Below are positions 7,128 through 14,415 of a stretch of 48,626 bases of DNA, piece after piece. The notes beneath the pieces are model-generated. The model ran no database searches and was not told the origin of the DNA. It worked only from the letters and a program-made list of their open reading frames with translations. The stretch is from a virus. The stretch spans positions 1-48,626 of IMG/VR virus record IMGVR_UViG_3300046747_000366, one strand, 5' to 3'. The stretch's first letter is position 1. Every line of letters begins with the position of its first letter. The position numbers and the translations under genes were made by a program.

Positions 7128-9713
7128 TCAGGCAGCAACTTTGTAATCTTCCATCGATCCCCAAGCTGGCCCCCTTTTGGCGTCAGTCTTGAGGGGAACA
7201 CCTTTGCTGTCATGACTGCGCATGATCGCGTCCACAGCGCTACACGTGTCTCGCGTGTACGCCTTGTGCACGTTGAGGATAACTGAGTCGTGCACGACTG
7301 AGACAAGCTCAGCGGGAATGCAGTTGTCATCAATCCACTGCACGATCGGCGACAGAGACGCGGTCATAAACTCTGCTGCAGTCCCTTGCACAGGGCCGTT
7401 CCCTGCAGCGTTTTGCGCGTGTGCTCTACGGCCGTCGTCTCGGTCTGCGATGTCCCACAGAGGCCGCTCACGAGCGTAGTCCCCCGCCCACCACGTGCGC
7501 GACACTCCCGTACGAGCAGCCTCACGCTTGAGTCCCTCCATGTACGCGTCTAGCACGTTATAGCGGCCCCAGATTAGTTTGTTGATCTTGTGAACTACTG
7601 ACTCGTGCACACCGAACTCTGCAGCTAGGCCGCGGTCAGTCTTGCCGTACAGCTTTCCGAAGATCGTGGTTTTGATCTGCGAGCGATACGGGTCTCGCTC
7701 GTCCTTTGTCATGTCATCCCATTTTGCACGAGGGATCTTCCAGACAACCTCACAACAGACTGTCGCACCGTTCATGTGGATGTCGATGCCATTGCGGAAG
7801 TCTTCGATCATTGCCTTGTCACCGCTGAGCATGGCGGCGATGCGTAACTCTAGCTGCGAGAAGTCAAGCTCTAACAGCTCCCAGTCTTGGTGGGACGCGA
7901 CAAAGCAGTTGCGCGCCATCGTGCCGAGCACTGACCCCTTTGCACGGGGAATATTCTGAAGGTTCGGCTCTTGCGAGCTGAGGCGGCCAGTCTCGGCTCC
8001 GTCGAGCAGGAACGAGGCGTGCACTCTGCCGTCATCACAGAGCCTGCGCATGATGCCCATGGCGTAGGTGCTGTTGAACTTTGCTAGCTTGCGATTCTCT
8101 AGCAGTAAGCTCACGTACGGGTGCTTTGTCTTGAGGTGCTCTAACGCTGCCTCGTCTGTGCTGCGAGCGCCACTAGGCGTCGTGAACTTGCATGGCAGCC
8201 CCAGCTCATCGTAAAGGAACTTGCTGAGCTGTATGGGACTGGCTGGGTTGATGTCTGTGTACTGGCGCATCTTGGCGGACAGATCGTCTAAGCCTTTTAG
8301 GCAATACGCACTGAGGTTGTTGATCGCCTGACGGTCTACGGGAATTCCCCAGTGCTCAATGCGGCGCACTGCCTTGCTGGCGTCCCGCACAACGAGGTTC
8401 CAAACACGGCTGATCGTTGGGTGCGCAAGCAGCCGTGGCGCGTCTTGCAGGAAGACTGCCTCAGTGCTCCACACATCTCGCGCGTTGTAACGGTAGCGAG
8501 TCTTAGGATCGAGATACCCAAACATGTAAGCCTCAGGCTCAATGCCTAGGCGTAAGTCCTTGAGCACTCTCTCAGGCACGTCAAGCTTGGGCGGTGCAGG
8601 GGGTGGGCGCTTCTTGCCCGTCTTCGTCAACTCTCCAAGAGGGAACGCTAGTCTGTTTAGCTCTTTCTTGATCGCAGCGTTTTTAGCGGCTGCTTCTTTC
8701 TTGTGCCCACCCATGCCGACTGTCTCAGCCAAGATCTCCAACTTGGCGAGCGCCATGGGCTCTAGCAGCTTGCGCCCTAACCGAGTGTCGTAGTGCACTT
8801 CAGGGGCTACGCCGAACGTCAGCACGCATGAGCGATCGTCATACTTGCCATTCTGCGTAACAGCCGATGCTCTGACCAAGTACTTCTTGAGCTGTGCGCG
8901 GCACTCGCCATTGCGCAACGCCTCTTCAGTCCACGTGTAGGACTTATCAGCGCCAACACCCTTGAACGTAGCTGCAGTGATCTTGAAGTCAGCGTTGTGC
9001 ATGCGTCCGTACGTCTCGACGTCATACGTTACATGCGGGCACTTGCTGAGACGCTTGATCGCCTTTTTAGAGTCCTCTGGGGTCTCTACTAGACATGTCA
9101 TCGAGTCAGTGAACCAAGGCTCTGGGTTGAGCTTTAGGGCCCACGCAATGTCTTCTTCTAGGGCAGCTCGGTGGAACCGGTTGTCGAACAGGCCCGGTCG
9201 CAAGCCTGGCAGCACGAACACAGGTACTGGCCCAAACTCTCCGTTAGCCCAACCGTAGGCACGTCGCACGTGCGCCGAGCTTATACGCCGGCCAAGCACA
9301 GAGAACGCAGCCTCGCTGCCAAAGCAGATGATCCTCTTGGGAGCGGCCCTGTGGTAGCTACGAGCTGTGTACGGGCGGCAAGCGTTGATGTGCTGGTCAG
9401 TTACCTTCTTGATCCCCGTCGCGCATTTGACTGCGTACTCATACGACACAGGGCCGTTGTACTGTGCTGCCAAGATCTGCCGCACACGCTGGCCAAGCTG
9501 CGAGTAGAACGGCTTGCCCGAGATGTCCTCGAGCTTTGAGGGACGCTCTGCCACGACAAACAACCCGCCCGCGCGTATCTCTGGCGCTAGGCACACGTTA
9601 CGCACGCCACTATGCAGCTTGCAGCGCGTACAGTCAGCGTCTCGCTTTTGGGGCTCAGTCTCGTCTACTACCGCAGGCGGCAATCCCTGCGGGTATAGCT
9701 TTAGCAGCTTCAT
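7128..9713 (-). CDS. DNA polymerase I family (family A) with N-terminal UDG-like Fe-S domain
   Basis: The 861-residue protein has three parts. Residues about 25-195 match family-4 uracil-DNA glycosylase, with cluster cysteines C28, C31, C97 and C112. The catalytic motifs have drifted: GEAPG is AERPS at 55-59, the Asn before VKC is Tyr93, and HPS is LPG at 168-170. Residues 225-430 are a 3'-5' exonuclease with D231/E233, N288/D292 and Y409/D413, so probably active. The polymerase has motif A DFSQLELR (D617), motif B R677...K681...FGKLYG, and motif C VHDS (D809, S810), where Ser replaces the usual Glu. No 5'-nuclease domain is present. This is the replicative polymerase. Its Shine-Dalgarno AGAGGG lies inside a long inverted repeat. 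Confidence 0.95.
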   Translation of the reverse strand: MKLLKLYPQGLPPAVVDETEPQKRDADCTRCKLHSGVRNVCLAPEIRAGGLFVVAERPSKLEDISGKPFYSQLGQRVRQILAAQYNGPVSYEYAVKCATGIKKVTDQHINACRPYTARSYHRAAPKRIICFGSEAAFSVLGRRISSAHVRRAYGWANGEFGPVPVFVLPGLRPGLFDNRFHRAALEEDIAWALKLNPEPWFTDSMTCLVETPEDSKKAIKRLSKCPHVTYDVETYGRMHNADFKITAATFKGVGADKSYTWTEEALRNGECRAQLKKYLVRASAVTQNGKYDDRSCVLTFGVAPEVHYDTRLGRKLLEPMALAKLEILAETVGMGGHKKEAAAKNAAIKKELNRLAFPLGELTKTGKKRPPPAPPKLDVPERVLKDLRLGIEPEAYMFGYLDPKTRYRYNARDVWSTEAVFLQDAPRLLAHPTISRVWNLVVRDASKAVRRIEHWGIPVDRQAINNLSAYCLKGLDDLSAKMRQYTDINPASPIQLSKFLYDELGLPCKFTTPSGARSTDEAALEHLKTKHPYVSLLLENRKLAKFNSTYAMGIMRRLCDDGRVHASFLLDGAETGRLSSQEPNLQNIPRAKGSVLGTMARNCFVASHQDWELLELDFSQLELRIAAMLSGDKAMIEDFRNGIDIHMNGATVCCEVVWKIPRAKWDDMTKDERDPYRSQIKTTIFGKLYGKTDRGLAAEFGVHESVVHKINKLIWGRYNVLDAYMEGLKREAARTGVSRTWWAGDYARERPLWDIADRDDGRRAHAQNAAGNGPVQGTAAEFMTASLSPIVQWIDDNCIPAELVSVVHDSVILNVHKAYTRDTCSAVDAIMRSHDSKGVPLKTDAKRGPAWGSMEDYKVAA

Positions 9714-9718
9714 CGTTA

Positions 9719-9803
9719 CCCTCTAAGAGACGCTAGATCTGGCTGAGGGTTCGGAGCCTCACGTGCCATGAACACGCTGCTAGATCTAGCGCCTCTTAGA
9801 AGG
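9719..9803 (-). promoter_or_regulatory. 22-bp stem-loop burying the polA ribosome-binding site
   Basis: The arms are 9719-9740 and 9782-9803 with a 41-nt loop. In the DNA the arms differ at two positions. In the minus-strand mRNA both differences become G-U pairs, so the RNA stem is unbroken over 22 bp. The arm next to polA contains the AGAGGG Shine-Dalgarno, 6 nt from the ATG at 9713. The structure would therefore mask translation of the polymerase unless opened. The loop contains a smaller GGCT/AGCC dyad. It could also serve as an RNA-processing site or a DNA-level origin element. Confidence 0.6.
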
Positions 9804-9819
9804 GCCCTACGCGTAGGGC
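9804..9819. repeat. Perfect 16-bp palindrome between the acidic protein gene and polA
   Basis: GCCCTACGCGTAGGGC is a perfect palindrome 8 nt after the stop of the 9827-10387 gene and directly next to the outer arm of the polA stem-loop. As RNA it forms a compact GC-rich hairpin. No T-run follows, so it is not a classical intrinsic terminator. Confidence 0.6.
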
Positions 9820-9826
9820 GCCTTGC

Positions 9827-10387
9827 TCACTTCATGCTTTTGAGGATGATCTTCTCTGCGTCTGCCACGCGTGCTTCGAGGTCGATCGAAGCCAGCGGCT
9901 TCAACTTGTCCTTGAGAGCGAGAGATGCCTTGAGAAGGGCCTTGCCCGAGAACCCGCGCTTGATGAGGATGGTGAGGATCTCTCGGAGAGACTTGGCCGT
10001 CTTCAGCTCGCTGTCGACTTTGAGCTTGGTAGGCTCGGCGGCGCCCTTCTTCTTGGGCTTCTCATCCTCGTCGTCTTCGTCATCCTCCTCCTCTTCCTCG
10101 TCGTCATCTTCGTCTTCGTCGCTGTCCTCGTCAGCGTCTTCTTCCTCTTCGTCATCCTCCTCTTCCTCGTCGTCATCTTCGTCTTCGTCGACTGCCTTTT
10201 TGCCCTTGGCCGGCTTGGCAGTCTTCTCTGCCTTCGAAGGCTTGCCCTTGGCAGCCTTATCCCCTGGGATCTTTGCTGCGAACGCCAAAGCGGTCTCGAC
10301 CGTAGGTGACGCGAACGTGAGAGTGAGTACTACGCCTTCTGAGGCTTCCCCGCCTGTGATCGAGAAGCCTGTTTTTTCTGTCGCCAT
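9827..10387 (-). CDS. Unknown protein with long central acidic block
   Basis: I do not recognise this protein of about 186 residues. It has a compact N-terminal segment of about 45 residues, a Lys/Ala-rich linker, about 50 almost purely Asp/Glu residues, a short KKK patch, and a helical basic C-terminus rich in leucine and lysine. The central block is encoded by an internal direct repeat. I chose the ATG at 10387 because GGAG is 9 nt away; the ATG two codons earlier sits only 3 nt from it. It lies immediately upstream of polA in the same transcript, separated by the palindrome and stem-loop. The acidic block could mimic nucleic acid or dock replication proteins; that is inference. Confidence 0.7.
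   Translation of the reverse strand: MATEKTGFSITGGEASEGVVLTLTFASPTVETALAFAAKIPGDKAAKGKPSKAEKTAKPAKGKKAVDEDEDDDEEEEDDEEEEDADEDSDEDEDDDEEEEEDDEDDEDEKPKKKGAAEPTKLKVDSELKTAKSLREILTILIKRGFSGKALLKASLALKDKLKPLASIDLEARVADAEKIILKSMK
10078..10190. repeat. Imperfect 41-44 bp direct repeat encoding Asp/Glu runs
   Basis: Copies at 10078-10121 and 10150-10190 are identical except that the first has one extra CTC triplet. Both lie inside the acidic block of the unknown protein and are in frame, so unequal exchange would change tail length by whole residues. Trinucleotide slippage of GAG/GAC codons is the likely origin. Confidence 0.75.
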
Positions 10388-10451
10388 ATACATTTGCTCC
10401 GTTTTTCAAAAACTGCTTTGCGGTTGTTGTCTTACGCAGTAGCTGCCCGCT

Positions 10452-10805
10452 TTACAGGCGCTTACCGGGGATCGCCTCGCGTCGACGCGTCGCGATAACG
10501 AGTAGGACGAGATACCCCATGAGATCTTCAACTGTCTGCTTGAGTGACTCATCTGGCAGTGCGTGCCCTCGCATGAGCCTAGACAACTTATCGTCCAGGC
10601 GCACCTTGAGCTGTTCGACCGTGTCAGCTTTCGAGAACACGCGCATAGGTTTTAGCGCTGAATCCCCGTACGCCGCGTTCTTTGTGAGGAGAAGCTGTTT
10701 CAAGCCCTCACACACCTCTACGATTTCTCGCTGAGACTGCGTCAAAGGAGGCATAGTCGCGTCCTCTCGACCGTCTTTCACGACCTGCTTTTTCCTAGCT
10801 GCCAT
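10452..10805 (-). CDS. Nucleotide-modification-associated domain 1-like protein (DUF1599/Nmad1)
   Basis: The 117-residue protein has the order KNAAYGDS (residues about 42-49), RVFSKAD (about 55-61), VRLDDKLSRL (about 68-77) and a final EDLMGYLVLL (about 93-102). I recognise this as the Nmad1 (DUF1599) pattern, a small all-alpha domain related to MazG-type NTP pyrophosphatases. It is often found near phage DNA-modification genes. The length equals the usual domain length. GGAGG lies 9 nt before the ATG. Its substrate is unknown; a modified or unwanted nucleotide is plausible given the nearby MazG and nucleotidase genes. Confidence 0.75.
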   Translation of the reverse strand: MAARKKQVVKDGREDATMPPLTQSQREIVEVCEGLKQLLLTKNAAYGDSALKPMRVFSKADTVEQLKVRLDDKLSRLMRGHALPDESLKQTVEDLMGYLVLLVIATRRREAIPGKRL

Positions 10806-10818
10806 TAGATCCTACCTC

Positions 10819-11190
10819 CTACTCTGCAGAAGGCAGAGCCTGCAGACGCTTATACAGGCAGTCCCGCAGCACGTCCACTGCCAGTGGGGACGCTGGGACT
10901 GCCTTGCCGCGCTTTCTAGCGCCATCAAACGCCACACGCGGCTCATCAGTGCTAATGCTGAAAACAGAAGCCTTGAGTGCCTTGCCAAACACGCGCTTGA
11001 GCTCTTTTTCGAGCTTCCTGTCGGTAGCCCATTTGCCTTTCTCTTTAGGCGCAAGGTGCGCTTTGAGCGAAGCTTTCTCAGCCTTCTTGATGCGCTTTGA
11101 AACCTCCCCCGCGTCTCCTGGCGCAAGACCCTTGGCAGCCGCCTTCTCGAGTGATTTGATCGCCTTCTTTGCGTCTTTCTTCTTACCCAT
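10819..11190 (-). CDS. Unknown small basic protein
   Basis: This protein of about 123 residues is strongly basic over its first 75 residues (many Lys/Ala helices) and has a short mixed C-terminal region ending in YKRLQALPSAE. I find no known motif. The ATG at 11190 is chosen because AAGGAGG precedes it by 5 nt; an upstream in-frame start at 11211 would lie on the wrong side of that site. It sits between the primase and the Nmad1-like gene in the replication transcript. A nucleic-acid-binding role is possible from charge alone. Confidence 0.65.
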   Translation of the reverse strand: MGKKKDAKKAIKSLEKAAAKGLAPGDAGEVSKRIKKAEKASLKAHLAPKEKGKWATDRKLEKELKRVFGKALKASVFSISTDEPRVAFDGARKRGKAVPASPLAVDVLRDCLYKRLQALPSAE

Positions 11191-11207
11191 GTTGCCTCCT
11201 TTTGGCT

Positions 11208-12101
11208 TCACAGTCTGATCGGAGTCCTCGCCCCGATAGAAACGCGTGCGGCTATTCTGACGAGCTTTGGTGGCACTGTAGCGGGATCTTCTCCAGCCGG
11301 TAGCCTAATGCTGCCTGATGGCACACCCTCGAAGCGCAGTAGGCAAGCCAGCATGTGCCCCTCCTCCCACGCGTCTCCATCAAGGCACACGCACACAGGG
11401 CGCTTTGCCCTCTTGAGCGCTGCGATCTGCTTGTGGCTCGGCTTCCCGAGACACGCCACAACGTGGGGCCAGTAGGGAAACGCATCAAACGAGCCCTCTA
11501 CAGTGAGCACAGGCCTGTCAGTCTTTACGTTGATCGCGTTGTGGTTGAGAAAGTATGTGCCTTTCGCCATATCTGCCGGGTACAAGTACGGCATCGACGC
11601 AACACCCTTTGCGTTGGGTTTCGGCTTACTCCAAAGCCGTGCGATCCACCCTAGCCACACAGACTCGTTGCGGGGGTCTAGGAACGGCACAATGATACGC
11701 CCGGACCAGAAGCCCTCATCGCAAGCGTGTATGCCTATCCTAGCCACGATTCGATCATCCACACCGCGAGAAGCAAGGTAGCGAAGAGCAGGGCGGAAAG
11801 TATGAGATCTGTTTCCGGCAAGCTGCACAAACTCTCGAGGTGGCTGGAACTCTTTCGGGGCGTCCTCGTCTTCTTCAAACTCATCAAACGACTCCTCACC
11901 TACACTCCTCAGCCTGCCGCGCAGCTCACACCGGTAGCACTTCCACCTGCCAGTCTCCAGGCGGATCACTAGGGACAGCTTCTTATCCCTGTGCCCATCG
12001 TCTTCGCAGAACGGGCAAGACAGGCGAGCCGTCTTGCTAGACGTCTTTGCCTCAGAGAACATCGCTTCGACACGATCGTTATTCTCCTTCCAGTCGCTCA
12101 C
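11208..12101 (-). CDS. DNA primase, zinc-binding plus TOPRIM domains
   Basis: The N-terminus has a zinc ribbon CPFC...CYRC (C32, C35, C58, C61, counted from an upstream GTG at 12110). The centre has a TOPRIM domain with EGSFD (E205, D209) and DGD (D244, D246). This is the DnaG-like core that makes RNA primers. The protein is about 297 residues, much shorter than bacterial DnaG and lacking a clear helicase-interaction domain. It directly follows the replicative helicase gene. I favour the GTG at 12101, which gives a 4-nt GTGA overlap with the helicase stop and AGGA 10 nt upstream; the GTG at 12110 is also possible. Confidence 0.88.
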   Translation of the reverse strand: MSDWKENNDRVEAMFSEAKTSSKTARLSCPFCEDDGHRDKKLSLVIRLETGRWKCYRCELRGRLRSVGEESFDEFEEDEDAPKEFQPPREFVQLAGNRSHTFRPALRYLASRGVDDRIVARIGIHACDEGFWSGRIIVPFLDPRNESVWLGWIARLWSKPKPNAKGVASMPYLYPADMAKGTYFLNHNAINVKTDRPVLTVEGSFDAFPYWPHVVACLGKPSHKQIAALKRAKRPVCVCLDGDAWEEGHMLACLLRFEGVPSGSIRLPAGEDPATVPPKLVRIAARVSIGARTPIRL

Positions 12102-13369
12102 AGCACACACATCCTACCGCGTGCCCAGTCGTGCGGTATTGGGCCAACGATATCGCCAGACACACCGTACCGGTTTTTGTCTATACCGTAGATCAGTGCG
12201 TCTTCCTCTTTAGTGATGGGTATGACTAGATCTGCGACGTCGATTTTACGGCTAGAGTCTCGCACGTCGTGCATTGTCAAGCGCTTGCGTTGATCTCTAC
12301 CCTTCATCAAGGCCTGAGACGCTGTAAACGACCACTTACCCTCCTCAGCCGAATACGTGCGCAGCTCCTCCGCCTGCGCCCCCTGGATGACATATTCGTT
12401 GTCTTTTGAGTTCTTCGGCCCACGCAGCTTGTCCACGTAGTCTACGATCACGATGTCTGCCGGGAAGCCCTCGAGGTCTTCGCACTGCTTTACCCACCGA
12501 ATGATGTCTTGTGCAGTGGTTCCCTTGGGTGAGAAGTACTGGCAGATAAACGTGCCAAGAAGTGGGTGCATTTTTGCGAGCTTGCGCCGCACGGCTTTGA
12601 ACTTTCCGGCAGCGATCGTGTCGATAAACTCACCGGTTAGGTTTGCCTTTACGCGAGATGCGATCTCAGTCTCTGGTAGCTCGAGAGTTGCGTAGCAAAC
12701 GAACATGCCGTGCGCCCAGTTGCACGCACCGATGTGTGACAACATCTGGCTCTTTCCGCCGCCTTGCTCAGCAATGAACAATGTTAGCGTGCCTCTCGGA
12801 GGTCCCCCTCTGAGTACTGCGTCGATCTCCGCAATGCCTAGTGGCATCCTGTGCACACGCCGCAAACGATCTATCTCAGCAAACGACTCGCTACCACCTA
12901 TGCGCAGGCCTACTGACAAGTCTGACTCGCCTAGCTTGTCTGTGAACTCGATCTTATCTCGTATGGAAGAAAAATCGCCGCGGCGTGCGTACTCGTCCAT
13001 CGAGTCTTTGACGATCTCCGACTGCAGCCGCCGCTTGATGACTTGTGACAACTCGTTCGAGACATCACGCCAGTCGGCTGGCTCAGTCTCACACAGCAAA
13101 TCGAGCACGCTGTTGATCTGCGCTTTCTTGACCTTCCCGGATTCGTTGAGCGACCTCAAGCGTTGTAGCGTGATGCTGACATCGCTGGGGCCTCTCCCCG
13201 TCTCCTTGTGCAGCGTGCGCGCTACTTTCACGAGCAGCTTTACGGTTTCGTCAGCTACACTGTCAGGATCTATAGCGTGCCCGATAAGCCCCACAAACTT
13301 CGTTGACGTCGCACACAGTAGCCCCACTTGCCTCTCGAACATTGGGTCGAGATCATAGGAATCTGACAC
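12098..13369 (-). CDS. Replicative DNA helicase, DnaB family
   Basis: The 423-residue protein has an N-terminal helical domain and a RecA-like motor. Walker A is EQGGGKS at 201-207, Walker B is DIVIVD ending at D310, and the SQALMKGRD-type segment near 355-365 fits the DnaB H4/sensor region. It should unwind the fork as a hexamer and act with the primase, whose gene overlaps its stop codon. The start is GTG at 13369, 3 nt after the stop of the preceding gene, with GGGG as a weak Shine-Dalgarno, so translational coupling is likely. No separate helicase-loader gene was recognised, unless the neighbouring unknown gene fills that role. Confidence 0.9.
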   Translation of the reverse strand: MSDSYDLDPMFERQVGLLCATSTKFVGLIGHAIDPDSVADETVKLLVKVARTLHKETGRGPSDVSITLQRLRSLNESGKVKKAQINSVLDLLCETEPADWRDVSNELSQVIKRRLQSEIVKDSMDEYARRGDFSSIRDKIEFTDKLGESDLSVGLRIGGSESFAEIDRLRRVHRMPLGIAEIDAVLRGGPPRGTLTLFIAEQGGGKSQMLSHIGACNWAHGMFVCYATLELPETEIASRVKANLTGEFIDTIAAGKFKAVRRKLAKMHPLLGTFICQYFSPKGTTAQDIIRWVKQCEDLEGFPADIVIVDYVDKLRGPKNSKDNEYVIQGAQAEELRTYSAEEGKWSFTASQALMKGRDQRKRLTMHDVRDSSRKIDVADLVIPITKEEDALIYGIDKNRYGVSGDIVGPIPHDWARGRMCVL

Positions 13370-13372
13370 TGG

Positions 13373-14095
13373 CTAACCCCACAGATAGTCACCGTCGATT
13401 ATTGCTTGATCGATTACTGCTTGCCGCTCATCGGCTTCAACCTGAGCAGCTCTCGCAAGGCGCGCAAACTCTCGCTCTGGCAAACGCTCTGCAACGATCT
13501 TCTTCACTAGCGCTGCTGTAAGCCCTGTTCGCGCTGCTAAGCACAGAGCCGCCCGCATGCTCTCCCACAAAGCGATCAGCTCTTTGTGGGCGCTCGAAAA
13601 CACCAAACGAGCGCCAGACTCTACTCCGCCGCTGTGCCAGCCGAGGTACTTATTTTTCTCAGCAAACCGCTTTTTCCCGTACACCCAACCTGTAGCGGGT
13701 CGCGTATCTCGGAACCGCTTCGGGCCGTATACCCGCCACTCACGCACGCTCCACGCGCACCACACATGCGGCTGCGTCTGCAGCTCGTACAGCGCCTTAG
13801 CAGCCCCCGTCAAGGCTGTGCGGGCCCGAGGCGGCATCTTGGCCACGTCTGATGCCCCCAGGGGCCGCAAGCGCGCTCGTAGCGAGCCACGGGGGTAGTA
13901 GTGGCGACAGCAGGACTCGTAGGCCTGAGCGCACAGCAGCACGTCCTGCTCGAGGTCGCCCAGGAGACGTGGGGGAGCAGGGATGCGCGCAGGCCGGATG
14001 AGCCGCGCGCTAGGGTAGTGGGGTATGAGCGCGTGATAACGCAAGAGGGTCTCGGTCCACGTGTCGCGACCGGACCCCTGAAGGATCTTTCCCAT
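13373..14095 (-). CDS. Unknown basic protein upstream of the helicase gene
   Basis: I do not recognise this 240-residue protein. It is rich in Arg and Trp/Tyr, with a central aromatic-basic stretch (WSVREWRVYGPKRF, then GWVYGKKRF, near residues 114-150) and a helical Arg/Glu C-terminus. The aromatic-basic pattern could bind nucleic acid. The gene is translationally adjacent to the DnaB-like helicase, so a helicase-loading role is conceivable but unproved. The ATG at 14095 has GAGG 4 nt upstream, at the edge of a 29-bp stem-loop like the one that precedes polA. Confidence 0.65.
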   Translation of the reverse strand: MGKILQGSGRDTWTETLLRYHALIPHYPSARLIRPARIPAPPRLLGDLEQDVLLCAQAYESCCRHYYPRGSLRARLRPLGASDVAKMPPRARTALTGAAKALYELQTQPHVWCAWSVREWRVYGPKRFRDTRPATGWVYGKKRFAEKNKYLGWHSGGVESGARLVFSSAHKELIALWESMRAALCLAARTGLTAALVKKIVAERLPEREFARLARAAQVEADERQAVIDQAIIDGDYLWG

Positions 14096-14101
14096 TGCGC
14101 C

Positions 14102-14202
14102 TCAAGCTCTGTAAGTACTCGATCGACCGGTGAGCAACGACACACGCAGCGAGCAGCACACTTGTTGGAGGCGCCAGCCGACCGAGTACTTACAGAGTTT
14201 GA
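14102..14202 (-). promoter_or_regulatory. 29-bp stem-loop at the start of the 13373-14095 gene
   Basis: The arms are 14102-14130 and 14174-14202 with a 43-nt loop; the core 15 bp (14107-14121 with 14183-14197) is perfect. Of four differences between the arms, three become G-U pairs in the minus-strand RNA and one is a C-A mismatch. The outer arm touches the GAGG Shine-Dalgarno (14100-14103) of the downstream gene. The layout is the same as in front of polA. Confidence 0.6.
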
Positions 14203-14207
14203 AACGC

Positions 14208-14228
14208 ATAGGGGCTCCTTACCCCTAT
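14208..14228 (-). terminator. GC-rich hairpin after the 60-residue gene; weak terminator candidate
   Basis: ATAGGGG at 14208-14214 pairs with CCCCTAT at 14222-14228, giving a 7-bp stem with a 7-nt loop, 4 nt after a TAA stop. Only a short T-run (GCGTTTC) follows in the minus direction, so termination would be partial at best. It could instead protect or process the mRNA. Confidence 0.4.
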
Positions 14229-14232
14229 TGGC

Positions 14233-14415
14233 TTACGCATGCTGTTGTGCATTTACAGCTAGCGCCTGCTTACTCGCGGCAATGAGGCGATTGAGGGAGC
14301 GGGTAGCGTAGTCAACCAAGTCTGTCTGCGCTTCGCGCGTCGCAGGAGCTGCTAGCTTATTTTGTAGCTCTCGCTCGATGCGCGACAGCTCCTCTAGTGT
14401 GATCATGTTTCCCAT
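14233..14415 (-). CDS. Unknown 60-residue helical protein
   Basis: This small protein has two helical segments (residues about 5-22 and 28-57) rich in Glu, Leu and Ala and no cysteines. I do not recognise it. AGGAGG lies 8 nt before the ATG at 14415, a much better site than most neighbours. The first 59 nt overlap the 3' end of the UvsW-like helicase gene in another frame. It is followed by a hairpin and the long stem-loop. Confidence 0.6.
   Translation of the reverse strand: MGNMITLEELSRIERELQNKLAAPATREAQTDLVDYATRSLNRLIAASKQALAVNAQQHA

Noticed and set aside
9768-10442. Plus-strand frame with long serine runs
   Set aside because: The serine runs are the complement of the Asp/Glu codons of the acidic protein on the other strand.
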